From: Pseudomonadota bacterium | Lineage (GTDB): Bacteria; Desulfobacterota; Desulfobulbia; Desulfobulbales; SURF-16 | NCBI GenBank assembly: GCA_018816555.1 | Contig: JAHIVT010000041.1 | Span: 44,582-108,581 of the forward strand | Direction: 5' to 3' | DNA: 64,000 nt | The notes under the pieces: generated by a model | The model's input: only the letters and a program-made list of their open reading frames with translations | The model's database searches: none | What the model was told of the DNA's origin: nothing | Part shown: positions 1 through 8,923 of the stretch, piece by piece | Layout of the letters: each line of letters begins with the position of its first letter | Numbering within the stretch: the stretch's first letter is position 1 | Translations under genes and position numbers: made by a program

Positions 1-28
1 CATGATACTCAACTCCATCATGCAATAA

Positions 29-54
29 ATCATAACATCAAATGATGTTATGAT
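29..54. repeat. 12-bp perfect inverted repeat
   Basis: Arms of 12 bases (positions 29-40 and 43-54, core CATAACATCA) are perfect reverse complements separated by AA. The region is AT-rich with no convincing gene next to it. It could be an operator-type dyad or the hairpin of a gene lying left of the window. No U-tract follows on either strand, so it does not look like a classical terminator. Confidence 0.6.
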
Positions 55-557
55 ATCTGGACGGAAAGCAAGCATTAACTTGAAACCCGGTAGTTACAGA
101 AGAGGTTCATCTATTTGCCTTGGGCGAATGACTGTTTTTGCTGCCCTGGAGGATCGGCGAAAATCTAAAGTCATACTTGCCCCCCAATGGAACTTTGTTA
201 TTTGGCAGTTTTTTTGTGCGTTCATAGGAGCAAACGGCATGAAATATCAATCATGAAGCATATCCTTTTCCCCCGCCCGGATAATGAAGGGAACTTCTTG
301 TTTTATTGAATTCCAGGTATCACAGCAGGCTACTTAATTTACGCATTTTAAAAAAAATATGTCAATCATTGATGGAACATATTTGTAACGATAATAGTAG
401 AATAGTACCTTTTTTTTGTTATATGTGCTGTTTGGTTGGTACATACATGCAGGATGTCCCTGATGTTTTTCTGCAGGACACCTCTTTACGATAAGCATGG
501 CATCATTTTTTTTGAGACAGGACAAAAGGGTGGGGTAGAGGATGGGAGGTGAAATAA

Positions 558-581
558 TACCCCGCTGCTTGCGGTGGGGTA
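558..581. repeat. REP-like GC-rich hairpin
   Basis: TACCCC at 558-563 pairs with GGGGTA at 576-581, and the stem continues inward through GC, GU and CG pairs around a short loop. On the minus strand it lies about 95 bases beyond the end of the TlpA-like gene, so it could help end that transcript, but no clear U-tract follows. It has the look of a mobile REP-type palindrome; that is pattern recollection, not a database match. Confidence 0.5.
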
Positions 582-676
582 AGTTCATTGAAGAGTTGCC
601 GGCCATCAGAAAGTGCCCACGGTTGTGGATGGGAATTTCCCCCGGCATCGTGAGGATTTCTTGTGAGTGCCGGCAG

Positions 677-1213
677 TTATGGAAGATATTTCCCAAGCAT
701 CTGTAAGGCAGCAGGAGAGTTCCAGTTTCGGGGGCCGATGATCTTTTCCCGTAAAATTCCCTGCGAATCGATAATAAAAGTCTCCGGCACCCCGGTTATA
801 CCATATCGGGCAGCTCCCTTGGAGTCGGGATCAATGAGAATCGGGAAGGAAAGGCCTATCCTGCCCGCGAGCATTCGCGCAAGGTCCGGATTGTCATTGC
901 TCAAAATGGTCAGCATCTGAAACCTGTTTTTGTCCATGGCCCGGTTGAGTGCTTCCATGGAAGGCAATTCTTCCTGACAGGGAGGGCACCATGTTGCCCA
1001 GAAATTAATGAAAACCAGTTTGCCGCGCAGGTCGGCAAGTTGCCACTTTTGACCCTGAATATCGGTTAAGTTGAAATTGGGGGCAAGACTGTTCAGTGTA
1101 GCCTTTTCCGGATATTTTTTTTCCCCCTGACCACAGCCGACCACAAAAAAACTGATCAGTAAAAGCAGAAGGGCGGAACGAACAGCAAATGCATGGTTTA
1201 TTTTCCGGTTCAT
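677..1213 (-). CDS. TlpA-like thioredoxin-fold lipoprotein
   Basis: This is a periplasmic thiol-disulfide oxidoreductase of the TlpA/ResA/AhpC-TSA type. The N-terminus has a basic stretch, a hydrophobic segment and a lipobox (VVGC), so the mature protein is predicted to be lipid-anchored on the periplasmic face. The active site WCPPC sits about 78 residues in, after the family's NFWATW strand, and a cis-Pro loop (GVPETF) follows near the C-terminus. Such proteins usually reduce disulfides in apo-cytochromes c or in periplasmic proteins. The length (about 178 residues) is normal. I chose the ATG at 1213; a TTG six bases upstream (1219) is closer to the AAGGAAG motif and is possible. It stands alone with no cytochrome maturation genes nearby, so the substrate is unknown. 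Confidence 0.9.
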   Translation of the reverse strand: MNRKINHAFAVRSALLLLLISFFVVGCGQGEKKYPEKATLNSLAPNFNLTDIQGQKWQLADLRGKLVFINFWATWCPPCQEELPSMEALNRAMDKNRFQMLTILSNDNPDLARMLAGRIGLSFPILIDPDSKGAARYGITGVPETFIIDSQGILREKIIGPRNWNSPAALQMLGKYLP

Positions 1214-1929
1214 TGCCAATAACTTCCTTGTAAAAAAATGTATCTCTAAAGATTTCTCTCTACTCCTTCAATATACGCCCCTTGCAGAAGAAAATAAATA
1301 AAATCTCTTCATAACTGCGTTTGATGGGGTCATGATCCGCTCCTCATTTTTTTAAAAAACCGGAAAAGAGGCATTGCATCTGATTGTAGTCGATATTTGC
1401 GTCATATTATTTAATCCATCAAAACAGATGATTAGCAGATTTTACATATTTTTTTCCAAATATTTTTTTCTTGTAAGCTCTTTGTAAGATTTTACCTGTC
1501 ATATTCAATGATCTCTTAGTCCGTATAGTTCATATCTCTTTATTAATGGATAAGGACTTTTGAGATTTTTCTCCATAGCAAAGGATTTTAAACGGATTTT
1601 CTGAATTGCTGGGAGAGGTGTTTATTTGGGAAACGGCGGGAAGGAGTGTGAATCCGGTGAGATACGAAATAAATGAAGAGAGAAGCATAAACCAACAGGT
1701 ATTTCACAAATGATAAGGAGGCAAAATCAAGAAGGGTTAAATGAGTACAAAGTAAAAAATGGGGGCAGGTGATAGTCGCATACTTTGTAACTGTCCGGTC
1801 CGTTTCCATTTCTAAATGATGCAACCTGTTTGGAGAAAGGGGTGATCGCCATATTGAGTGAACATAGGAGGAATACAGGCGATCAATTTTTGTTAAATGA
1901 GATGAGATAATGAAAAGAAAGGAGAATGA
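1214..1929. other. Long AT-rich leader, no gene seen
   Basis: About 700 bases separate the divergent TlpA-like gene and the first secreted-protein gene. The open frame on the minus strand at 1588-1944 has no family features and overlaps the start of the downstream gene. The stretch is AT-rich with many T runs and must hold the promoters for both flanking genes. I could not identify a specific promoter or a riboswitch class. Confidence 0.5.
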
Positions 1930-3003
1930 ATGATGAGAAAACATAAATTGAAACCGTATGTGTGTACCGTTGCTTCCACCAGCCTTCTGCTTCTGTCGGC
2001 AACCGCGTTTAATGTAATGGCTGAAGAAGAGGTGGCTAACAATCTCTCTGTCCCCCTCGTTTTTTCTGAAGGTTATGGATTGACAGGCTTGCCTGCATTT
2101 GAAAAATCAGGTTTGCCAGGCGGTCTCACTCCTACGTGGGGGACACCGTATGAATATAATGGAGTGGAATACTTTCTTCAGGCAACTGACAGCCTTTGGC
2201 AGGCTGGCTGGAGTGCTGATGCCTTACTTGAAGAAGATCCTCAACCGGTGTCCGTAACAGTGAATTGGTCAGATGATGTCATTAACACAAAATGGAACGA
2301 CATGTCGGTTATTCCGGTAGGTGTTACCCTCTATACTGATATGCCTGTAGGGATGACCATGACCGGATATTCGATGTTTACTCTTCCCGCCTCTATTCTG
2401 GATCAGACATTGATCGCTGAAAAAGAGGACACGTCGGTGGTGATCAGCTCTGATGAGGTAGTTGACGAAGTCTTTGGAACTAATCAATCGACCTATGAGA
2501 CCTCCACGCCGAATGTCTATTCCATCTGTGCCCGGCTGACGATCCAGAAGCTGACAAAAGATCTGGATGATGAAGATGTTGTTCTTGATCTTACCTGGGA
2601 TCCTGATGCAAAACGGTGGACTGGAGATGTTGAGGATGAGGATCCTTTCAACAGCGCGGTCTACGAGGGCTTTGGTATTCATGCCAGGCCGACATGGTAC
2701 ACAGCCACGATTGATGGTCTTGGACAGATAGTTTATCTGTACAACTGGAATTTGGCTCAGATGCAGCAGGGACCTGATGAGGATCGATCAGGATGGTACC
2801 GTTTGACTTTCAGTCTCGATCCGGTAGCAGAATACAACATTTACCAAGGCAAATATATCCTCAAGAATAAGTATACTGTCGACTGTAATACCTCCCTTGA
2901 TGCGCTTGATGCATCAGACAGCCCGGATGCAGTGCTTGTTTCTTCCAGCCTGACCTACGTGGATATTCAAATTACCAGCGAAAACACCGGAGAGGATGAG
3001 TAA
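1930..3003 (+). CDS. Secreted protein of unknown function
   Basis: The 357-residue product begins with a basic N-terminus and a hydrophobic segment ending at a plausible signal peptidase I site (NVMA|EE), so it is predicted to be exported. The mature part is acidic, rich in Thr, Ser, Asp and Trp/Tyr, and looks beta-rich. There is no heme-binding CXXCH, lipobox, transmembrane anchor or family motif that I recognise. AAAGGAG lies just upstream; ATG 1930 and ATG 1933 are both possible starts, with the second better spaced. The next gene encodes another secreted unknown about 160 bases downstream, suggesting a shared extracytoplasmic role. No function is proposed. Confidence 0.75.
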   Translation: MMRKHKLKPYVCTVASTSLLLLSATAFNVMAEEEVANNLSVPLVFSEGYGLTGLPAFEKSGLPGGLTPTWGTPYEYNGVEYFLQATDSLWQAGWSADALLEEDPQPVSVTVNWSDDVINTKWNDMSVIPVGVTLYTDMPVGMTMTGYSMFTLPASILDQTLIAEKEDTSVVISSDEVVDEVFGTNQSTYETSTPNVYSICARLTIQKLTKDLDDEDVVLDLTWDPDAKRWTGDVEDEDPFNSAVYEGFGIHARPTWYTATIDGLGQIVYLYNWNLAQMQQGPDEDRSGWYRLTFSLDPVAEYNIYQGKYILKNKYTVDCNTSLDALDASDSPDAVLVSSSLTYVDIQITSENTGEDE

Positions 3004-3165
3004 CAGAGAGGGCACGGAAAAAGGATAAGGCCAGCCTTGGTTATATTTGCCGGATATTAAGCTTTTAACGGGTATTCAGTGCCCACTATCTTATGTTTAT
3101 TTGCAGGGTGTGAGAATTTTCTCTTTAAGCTATGGCATGAAAATGAAAAAGAGAGGAATCGTATT

Positions 3166-4947
3166 ATGAAAATGATGAGAAGCAGATTGATGAGCTTTGC
3201 ATATTTACCCGCCATGTTCGCCTTGTTGGCGGTTCCGGCGCCCTTGTTTGCCAAGGGAAACCCGAGTGATCCTGACAATACCATCGATGGCCCGCTGCTT
3301 GACAAGATGTCGGATTCAGGCGCCCTGTATGGTGATTTATACAGGATAGCCCGCTATAAAGGTGGGGAGACCAAGAACGTCCCTGTTTATGATGAAGATG
3401 GAGATCCTGTTTATACGTGGGAGTATAACTGGGAAGATCCGGATGGGAAGATCTCAATCTATCCTGTCAAGCGGCAGGTCTGGACAACAGGTATCGCAGT
3501 GGGCGGCGAACCGATTTTGACTGAAGATTTTGCCGTCTACACTATTCTCGACGAGGAGCTATCCACTGAGGACAACCCGGTTTATGTCATTAATCAGGCC
3601 ACAGGGGGTATCTATTATCCCGCCCCGTTGCCAAGTCAGTGCGTGCAGCCTGTGGCAGAACCCAAATGGGGTCTCGAAGACAACCTTATCCTTCTGGTAA
3701 AGACCTATGATCCCACTTGGGAAAGAACCGAATGCGCGGTGTCGACTGATGAGTTTCTTGCAGCCGATGAAACACTTGAGGACGTATTTGATCAAGACGA
3801 CCATCATGTTGCAATCTCATATAGTGATTTGGTGCAGGAGGTTGAGTTCGGCCGGTTGAATCTGGCCAGGGCGCCGAAGGCTGTTCTGGACGCCTCCTTT
3901 GATGAGGCGATCCGCTCTTTAAATGCAGCGAAGGACATTAAGATAGATGCATCGGGACGTCTGATGGTAACCACCGACATCTATGACGAGTTCCTTATTG
4001 ATGAGAACAACGATCCTCTGGTGGTGGATACAGTGGAAAAGGCGATTGACTCACCTAAGGAAAATCTTGCCCTTTATCTTAAGCTCATCGAGGACGGACA
4101 TCTGGTCACTCCGGCTGACGAAAGAGCTCCCATTGATTATTCGCTCTATGGCGGTATGCCATTGAGTCAACTCCTTGAACTGGTTGATGGCCCGTCCGAT
4201 GCCCCCCGGCCTACCATCGATATTGTTAAGATGGAGTCTTTTGGGCTTGGATATCTGGTTGATGCCGGAGCTATTGTTTCTTATTCCATAAGAATGGAAT
4301 CGGATGGCAGCCTGTACTTGGATGTGTATGGCAACATGGATATCACCTGTACGGCTGAAGAATTGGTGGACGATCAATACTGTGTCGAGTATGAGGGGAT
4401 ATTGACCTCTTCGGACAGTGATAAGTGCGCTGGGGAAGACTTCCCCCTTGCAGCTTCCTTCTTTTCTGCCGCGGCTGACAAAAAAGGCAATATCACCGTT
4501 GACAAGATCGTGTATACAAACTCGATTCTCGGCATTAACAAGGTCGTCGGCTACAGCGCCTATGATGAAGACGGCAAACCTCTCGATGACGCGATTAATT
4601 ACTCCAAGAATCCCGTCTATTTTAATTATGAGACGCTAGCAGAATACAATCGTTTTGGGACATATGGTATTCAGGCAGATGGTAATGCAAAACGTGGTCG
4701 GGCACAGGAAGGCCGTAATGACGGTGAACCATATGTTTACGACGGCATGGTCGAGTATCTGGAGGAATCATCTACCGCCGGTACTTGGGTGAAAACGCCA
4801 GCTTCCATACATCAAAGAGTATTTGTTGATCAAGAAATTGCAGAACCGCAAATAAACTCTAATATTGGTGGTTTCACCGCCATGTCTGATGATGACCTGC
4901 AGGTCATCATATTTACCCATACTTACCAGATTCCCGAGTTGAGATAG
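3166..4947 (+). CDS. Large secreted acidic protein, unknown function
   Basis: The 593-residue product has a signal peptide (basic MKMMRSR, hydrophobic core, likely cleavage after FAK or ALFA) and an acidic mature chain with Asp-rich turns such as DEDGDP. These could bind calcium, but there is no regular repeat. Only a few cysteines are present and no heme motif. The frame is open further upstream to 3079, but ATG 3166 follows AGAGAGGA at good spacing and places the signal peptide at the N-terminus. It follows the other secreted unknown in the same direction and is closed by a strong terminator, so the two probably form one transcription unit. Function unknown. Confidence 0.75.
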   Translation: MKMMRSRLMSFAYLPAMFALLAVPAPLFAKGNPSDPDNTIDGPLLDKMSDSGALYGDLYRIARYKGGETKNVPVYDEDGDPVYTWEYNWEDPDGKISIYPVKRQVWTTGIAVGGEPILTEDFAVYTILDEELSTEDNPVYVINQATGGIYYPAPLPSQCVQPVAEPKWGLEDNLILLVKTYDPTWERTECAVSTDEFLAADETLEDVFDQDDHHVAISYSDLVQEVEFGRLNLARAPKAVLDASFDEAIRSLNAAKDIKIDASGRLMVTTDIYDEFLIDENNDPLVVDTVEKAIDSPKENLALYLKLIEDGHLVTPADERAPIDYSLYGGMPLSQLLELVDGPSDAPRPTIDIVKMESFGLGYLVDAGAIVSYSIRMESDGSLYLDVYGNMDITCTAEELVDDQYCVEYEGILTSSDSDKCAGEDFPLAASFFSAAADKKGNITVDKIVYTNSILGINKVVGYSAYDEDGKPLDDAINYSKNPVYFNYETLAEYNRFGTYGIQADGNAKRGRAQEGRNDGEPYVYDGMVEYLEESSTAGTWVKTPASIHQRVFVDQEIAEPQINSNIGGFTAMSDDDLQVIIFTHTYQIPELR

Positions 4948-4973
4948 ATCATTATAGACTCGTGCATTGAAAA

Positions 4974-5035
4974 AAGCGGCTTCAGGTTTGTGTTTCTTCT
5001 CCAACACTAACCTGAGGCTGCTTCACTTTTTCTTT
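4974..5035 (+). terminator. Intrinsic terminator after secreted-protein pair
   Basis: AAGCGGC...GGTT (4974-4988) pairs with AACC...GCTT (5009-5023) over 15 positions with two GU pairs, across a 20-base loop, and is followed by a T-rich run. It lies 27 bases beyond the stop of the preceding gene. Confidence 0.8.
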
Positions 5036-5241
5036 ATCCTATTTAGGGACGATTCCTCCACTCGCTTCCGTTTCATCTGCCGCTGGCCGATTTTTTTCTA
5101 ATAGCGCGACATAACGTACATTCTTAATTTTCCCTGTTCTATTAAAGCCGGTTTTCATGATCCATTCCCGTAACCACCTTTTTCCTGTCTGACGGATGTA
5201 ATGCTTGAATTCCGGCCGGTTATGTTGTTTATTGAACACTG

Positions 5242-5285
5242 AAGCGTCCGGATGTCTGCCTGTCATGCGGTCAGGCGCTTTTTTA
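5242..5285 (+). terminator. Probable second hairpin terminator
   Basis: AAGCGTC (5242-5248) pairs with GGCGCTT (5274-5280) with one GU pair, and TTTT follows. It lies just upstream of pgm and would insulate that gene from readthrough. Confidence 0.5.
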
Positions 5286-5330
5286 AGTCGTACACCAATT
5301 ATGATGTGAAACTGTTACAGGAGGTAAGGA

Positions 5331-6983
5331 ATGGCTCTGCACCCACAGGCTGGAAAACCCGCGGCTCCGGAGAATTTATGCAATATCCCCCGGCTGATTG
5401 CCGCCTATTATCAGTATACGCCTGACGTCAGTCAGGATGAGCAGAAGGTCAGCTTCGGCACATCGGGACACCGGGGCAGTTCCTTTAAGAACAGTTTCAA
5501 TGAGCCTCATATCAAGGCTATCTCCCAGGCGATAGTTGAGTACCGGCTCTCCCAGAGTATCACCGGTCCCATTTTTGTCGGCATGGACACCCATGGCCTG
5601 TCCGAGCCTGCCTTTGCCACCGCCCTGCAGGTCTTTATCGCCAACGGTCTTGAGGTTCGCTATCAGCAGGGCAGGGGATACACGCCCACGCCGGTGGTAT
5701 CCCATGCCATACTCGGCTGGAACAGGACGCATCCCGACAATAAGGCCGACGGGGTGGTGATCACTCCCTCGCACAATCCCCCGGAAGATGGCGGTTTCAA
5801 GTACAATCCTCCCCATGGCGGTCCTGCGGACACCGATGCCACCAAGGTGATCGAGCAACGCGCCAATGAACTGCTTGCCACGGGACTGCAAGGGGTTCGC
5901 TTCTTGTCCCTGACAGAGGCTTTTTCCTCTGCCCAGGCCGTGGCCTATGATTTTGTGCAGCCTTATGTGGATGACCTGCAGCAGGTCATTGACATGGAGG
6001 CCATCCGCAAGGCCGGCGTTAAAATCGGTGTTGATCCCCTGGGCGGCTCAGGTATCGCCTTCTGGCCCGTTATTGCCGAGAGATATGGCCTGGATATCGA
6101 GGTGGTGAATAACCGGGTTGACCCGACCTTTTCCTTTATGACCCTGGACAAGGACGGCAAGATCCGTATGGATTGCTCTTCCCCTTATGCCATGGCCTCG
6201 CTGATTGCCCTGAAGGATCGTTTCGACATTGCCGTGAGCAATGACCCTGATTACGACCGCCATGGCATTGTCACTCGTGAGTTTGGGCTGCTTAATCCCA
6301 ATCACTACCTGGCCGTGTCCATCAATTACCTCTTCACCCATCGGCCCGGCTGGGGTGCGGATCTTCGCGTGGGCAAAACTCTTGTTTCAAGCTCGATGAT
6401 CGATCGGGTTGCTGCCGGCATCAACCGGAAATTGTCGGAGGTGCCGGTGGGGTTCAAATGGTTTGTCCAGGGTCTTTTAAAGGGCGAATATGGATTTGGC
6501 GGTGAGGAAAGCGCCGGCGCGACATTTCTGCGCAAGGACGGCAGCGTCTGGACCACTGACAAGGACGGCATCATCATGGCGCTGCTGGCGGCCGAGATCA
6601 CCGCGGTAACCGGCAAGGATCCCGGTCTGCATTACCAGGCACTGGAGGATAAGTTCGGCTCGCCTCTCTATGAGCGGATCGAGGCCCCGGCCACCGCTGA
6701 CCAGAAAAAGGTGCTGTCAAATCTTTCTCCTGATGATGTGGAGGCAAAGACCCTGGCCGGTGAGACGGTGCTGGCCAAACTGACCCATGCGCCGGGCAAT
6801 GACGCATCCATCGGCGGATTAAAGGTTGTCACCGAAAACGGCTGGTTTGCCGCCAGACCTTCGGGCACCGAGGATGTTTACAAGATTTACACGGAAAGTT
6901 TCAAGGGGAAGGCCCATCTCAAACAGATCCAGCAGGAGGCCAGGGAGATTGTTGCCGCCTCGTTTGCCAAGGCCGGTTTATGA
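5331..6983 (+). CDS. pgm: Phosphoglucomutase, alpha-D-glucose specific
   Basis: The enzyme interconverts glucose 1-phosphate and glucose 6-phosphate in the cytoplasm, feeding glycogen and surface-polysaccharide synthesis. The 550-residue product matches the E. coli Pgm type in length and order: FGTSGHRGS near residue 44, the phosphoserine loop [11 protein letters not shown] near residue 146, the metal-binding DPDYDRHG segment, the sugar-binding GEESAG loop, and the phosphate-binding [12 protein letters not shown] near the C-terminus. AGGAGG lies a few bases upstream of ATG 5331. It appears to be a single-gene unit bounded by a terminator-like hairpin upstream and a convergent gene downstream. 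Nothing is missing from the catalytic set. Confidence 0.96.
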   Translation: MALHPQAGKPAAPENLCNIPRLIAAYYQYTPDVSQDEQKVSFGTSGHRGSSFKNSFNEPHIKAISQAIVEYRLSQSITGPIFVGMDTHGLSEPAFATALQVFIANGLEVRYQQGRGYTPTPVVSHAILGWNRTHPDNKADGVVITPSHNPPEDGGFKYNPPHGGPADTDATKVIEQRANELLATGLQGVRFLSLTEAFSSAQAVAYDFVQPYVDDLQQVIDMEAIRKAGVKIGVDPLGGSGIAFWPVIAERYGLDIEVVNNRVDPTFSFMTLDKDGKIRMDCSSPYAMASLIALKDRFDIAVSNDPDYDRHGIVTREFGLLNPNHYLAVSINYLFTHRPGWGADLRVGKTLVSSSMIDRVAAGINRKLSEVPVGFKWFVQGLLKGEYGFGGEESAGATFLRKDGSVWTTDKDGIIMALLAAEITAVTGKDPGLHYQALEDKFGSPLYERIEAPATADQKKVLSNLSPDDVEAKTLAGETVLAKLTHAPGNDASIGGLKVVTENGWFAARPSGTEDVYKIYTESFKGKAHLKQIQQEAREIVAASFAKAGL

Positions 6984-7064
6984 TTGGGTGATTCATGCAC
7001 TCTTTAAACTCACCGGCCGGGCAGTATCAGTAAATTGCCTGCTGTCATGATGTGGCCAGACAGC

Positions 7065-7733
7065 TCAAACAGGATTGGTCCATTCCAGCCGGATTGAGGA
7101 GCCTGCCATCTTCACCCGAAGACCAGGGTGTTGCAGAGACTGGAAGAGGGGCCGACCGAAATAGAAAAGTTCCTGCTGCAGGCTGAGTCTGAATGCGGAG
7201 ATGGCCTGCTCGCGCAGCTGCAGGTCCTGCTGCATGAGGCCTGTCAATTCCTCCATGCTTACCTTAGCCGGCGTTGGCGAGGAGAGATGTTCCATCAGCG
7301 GTAGAGCCTTGGCGTAGGAACATTGCTGTTGGTGCTTCCTGATATGCGCTGTGAGGGGATCTTGGCCCGTAACCAGATCAAAACGACTGAGACAGTCCCT
7401 GCCGTAGATCGCTTCAATTCCCCCGGTGTCCCAGCATTGCAGGAGTCTGCACTCAAGCGGCCGGTTTGCATGGATAATGCAGGCGGACTGGGCGGCATCA
7501 TAAAAAATACACTCCCAGCTTGCGCCTTTGCCGGCAATTTTGATCATTTCCTGGGCGGCGGGTTCCACCTTCCCCGTAAAAGGGTTAAAGGCAGGCTCCC
7601 CTTTTCTGATGGTCACGAGATTCTGCAGGGAAAAGATGCCTTTTTGCACAAGCGGCAAATCTTCCCGGTGGAGTATCGGTCCGCCATTTTTACAGCATGT
7701 TCCGCATCGCTGACATCGTTGTTGTGGTTGCAT
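7065..7733 (-). CDS. YkgJ-type Cys-cluster (zinc/iron-chelating) protein
   Basis: The N-terminus carries CQRCGTCCKNGGP, followed by CIFYD and RPLECRLLQC, the spaced cysteine pattern of the YkgJ/UPF0153 family of putative metal-binding proteins. Family members are small cytoplasmic proteins thought to bind zinc or an iron-sulfur cluster; their biochemical role is mostly unknown. At 222 residues it is longer than minimal members, with an extra helical C-terminal part. It is convergent with pgm and divergent from the diguanylate cyclase gene, so it is probably transcribed alone. Confidence 0.8.
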   Translation of the reverse strand: MQPQQRCQRCGTCCKNGGPILHREDLPLVQKGIFSLQNLVTIRKGEPAFNPFTGKVEPAAQEMIKIAGKGASWECIFYDAAQSACIIHANRPLECRLLQCWDTGGIEAIYGRDCLSRFDLVTGQDPLTAHIRKHQQQCSYAKALPLMEHLSSPTPAKVSMEELTGLMQQDLQLREQAISAFRLSLQQELFYFGRPLFQSLQHPGLRVKMAGSSIRLEWTNPV

Positions 7734-7899
7734 AGGGTAATTATTATAATTTATTCCTGGAATTTTCCAACAGGTTGTTTTATTTTGTACTTTTTCTATG
7801 ACTCGCAGGCAGAAATTTATTCGCGTGGCAGAGTTCAGAAATCCTGGCTATTGCTTAAAAGTCGTTGCAGTCCACTCGTGGGAAGGGGCATAAGCTGGT

Positions 7900-8907
7900 A
7901 TGAATTATTGTAATAAATCCAGGGAAGAGCTGGCCGAGGATTTGGCCAGATTACGCAAGAGAGTCGAGGAGCTTGAACAAGCCGCGGGTTCAGCCATGAC
8001 CGAAAGCCGTCTGGACCGGCATCTTGATCATAACCGTCTCTGGCAGGAAACCTTTGATGTTGTTGACGATCTGATGTATATCGTTGACCGTGAATTTAAA
8101 ATTGTCCGGGCCAATAAGGCAACCTGCGACAATTTCGCGCCGCAAGAACTGCTGGGCAAAAAATGTTTTCAGTTTTTCCATCAACTCAATAACCCTGCAA
8201 GCCACTGCCCCGCCTGCAAGGTTTTTCATTCCGGTAAATCATATCATGTCGAACGCCAGGAGCCATTCCTGGAGAACCGATGGTTTACCGTTTCGGCATA
8301 TCCCATCAAAGATGATCATGACTTTGTCTGGCAATGTCTTGTCGTCTACCGGGACATCTCCGACTGCAAAAAAATGATAAACAAGCTCAATGAGCTTGCC
8401 ATCAAGGATGATCTGACCGGCCTTATCAACCGTCGTCATTTTATCGAGGTGCTTGCCCGTGAATTCAGACTTGCCGCCCGCCGAGGCAGTGGACTTGTTT
8501 TCATGCTTTTTACTATAGATAAATTTAAAGAGATCAATTCTTCCTGCGGCAGAAAATTCGGAGATTTTCTGTTAAAGGAAATTTCCGCTATCCTGGTTAG
8601 TAATGTGCGGAATACGGATATCTGCGGCCGCATCGGCGCAGATGAATTCGGTGTGCTTCTGCCTGATGCTGATGCTGTTGAAGGGCAGAATATTGCCCGC
8701 AATATCCATTTCCAGATGTGTCAGTTTGTTTTTGATGATGGGGAGATCGGCCGTCAGATTTCCATAAGTATCGGGGTTGCGGCAAATAATGCGGAGAATT
8801 TGAAAAACCATGAGGATTTCTTCTCGCTGGCTGACAAAGCGATGCATGTGGCCAAAAGTGAGGGCGGCAACAAGGTTGTGTTACTGAAGGATAGTGATGT
8901 GCAATAA
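7900..8907 (+). CDS. PAS-GGDEF protein, putative diguanylate cyclase
   Basis: The order is a short N-terminal coiled coil (about 5-30), a PAS domain (about 45-150) with a Cys-containing insertion (CPAC near residue 105), and a GGDEF domain (about 165-330). GGDEF domains make cyclic di-GMP from two GTP. The signature here is GADEF at residues 246-250, with Ala in place of the second Gly, so activity is not certain; the RxxD inhibitory-site motif (RNTD) and the rest of the fold are present. No transmembrane segment is seen, so it should be a soluble sensor. The PAS Cys motif resembles those common in anaerobe PAS proteins and might sense redox state or metals (inference). It is convergent with a second GGDEF gene. 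Confidence 0.85.
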   Translation: MNYCNKSREELAEDLARLRKRVEELEQAAGSAMTESRLDRHLDHNRLWQETFDVVDDLMYIVDREFKIVRANKATCDNFAPQELLGKKCFQFFHQLNNPASHCPACKVFHSGKSYHVERQEPFLENRWFTVSAYPIKDDHDFVWQCLVVYRDISDCKKMINKLNELAIKDDLTGLINRRHFIEVLAREFRLAARRGSGLVFMLFTIDKFKEINSSCGRKFGDFLLKEISAILVSNVRNTDICGRIGADEFGVLLPDADAVEGQNIARNIHFQMCQFVFDDGEIGRQISISIGVAANNAENLKNHEDFFSLADKAMHVAKSEGGNKVVLLKDSDVQ

Positions 8908-8923
8908 GGTGACTTGCCGCCGG

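Larger units (their letters stand above)
1..676. other. Gene-free region with palindromes
   Basis: I see no convincing coding sequence. The open frames here are short, lack good ribosome binding sites and have compositions unlike proteins. The segment holds the dyad at 29-54 and a GC-rich hairpin at 558-581. The sequence around the hairpin resembles a dispersed intergenic repeat rather than a gene. Confidence 0.5.
4948..5330. other. Intergenic region with two terminator-like hairpins
   Basis: Apart from the terminator at 4974-5035 and a weaker hairpin plus T-run at 5242-5285, nothing is recognised. A 75-codon minus-strand frame at 5039-5266 has no family features and I do not call it. The pgm promoter must lie in the last part of this stretch. 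Confidence 0.45.

Noticed and set aside
334..696. 120-codon minus-strand frame beside the TlpA-like gene
   Set aside because: It lies over a REP-like hairpin and other non-coding sequence, has no family features, and reads like translated intergenic repeat.
1626..1660. Stretch resembling part of a cobalamin riboswitch (GGGAA...GTGTGAATCC)
   Set aside because: The other conserved blocks, including the CCCGC-ACTGT-like part, are missing, so it is probably chance.
1588..1944. 118-codon minus-strand frame in the 700-base leader
   Set aside because: Composition is unlike a protein, it overlaps the start of a real gene, and no ribosome binding site supports it.
5039..5266. 75-codon minus-strand frame between the secreted proteins and pgm
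   Set aside because: No recognisable family, poor start context, and it lies between terminator-like hairpins.
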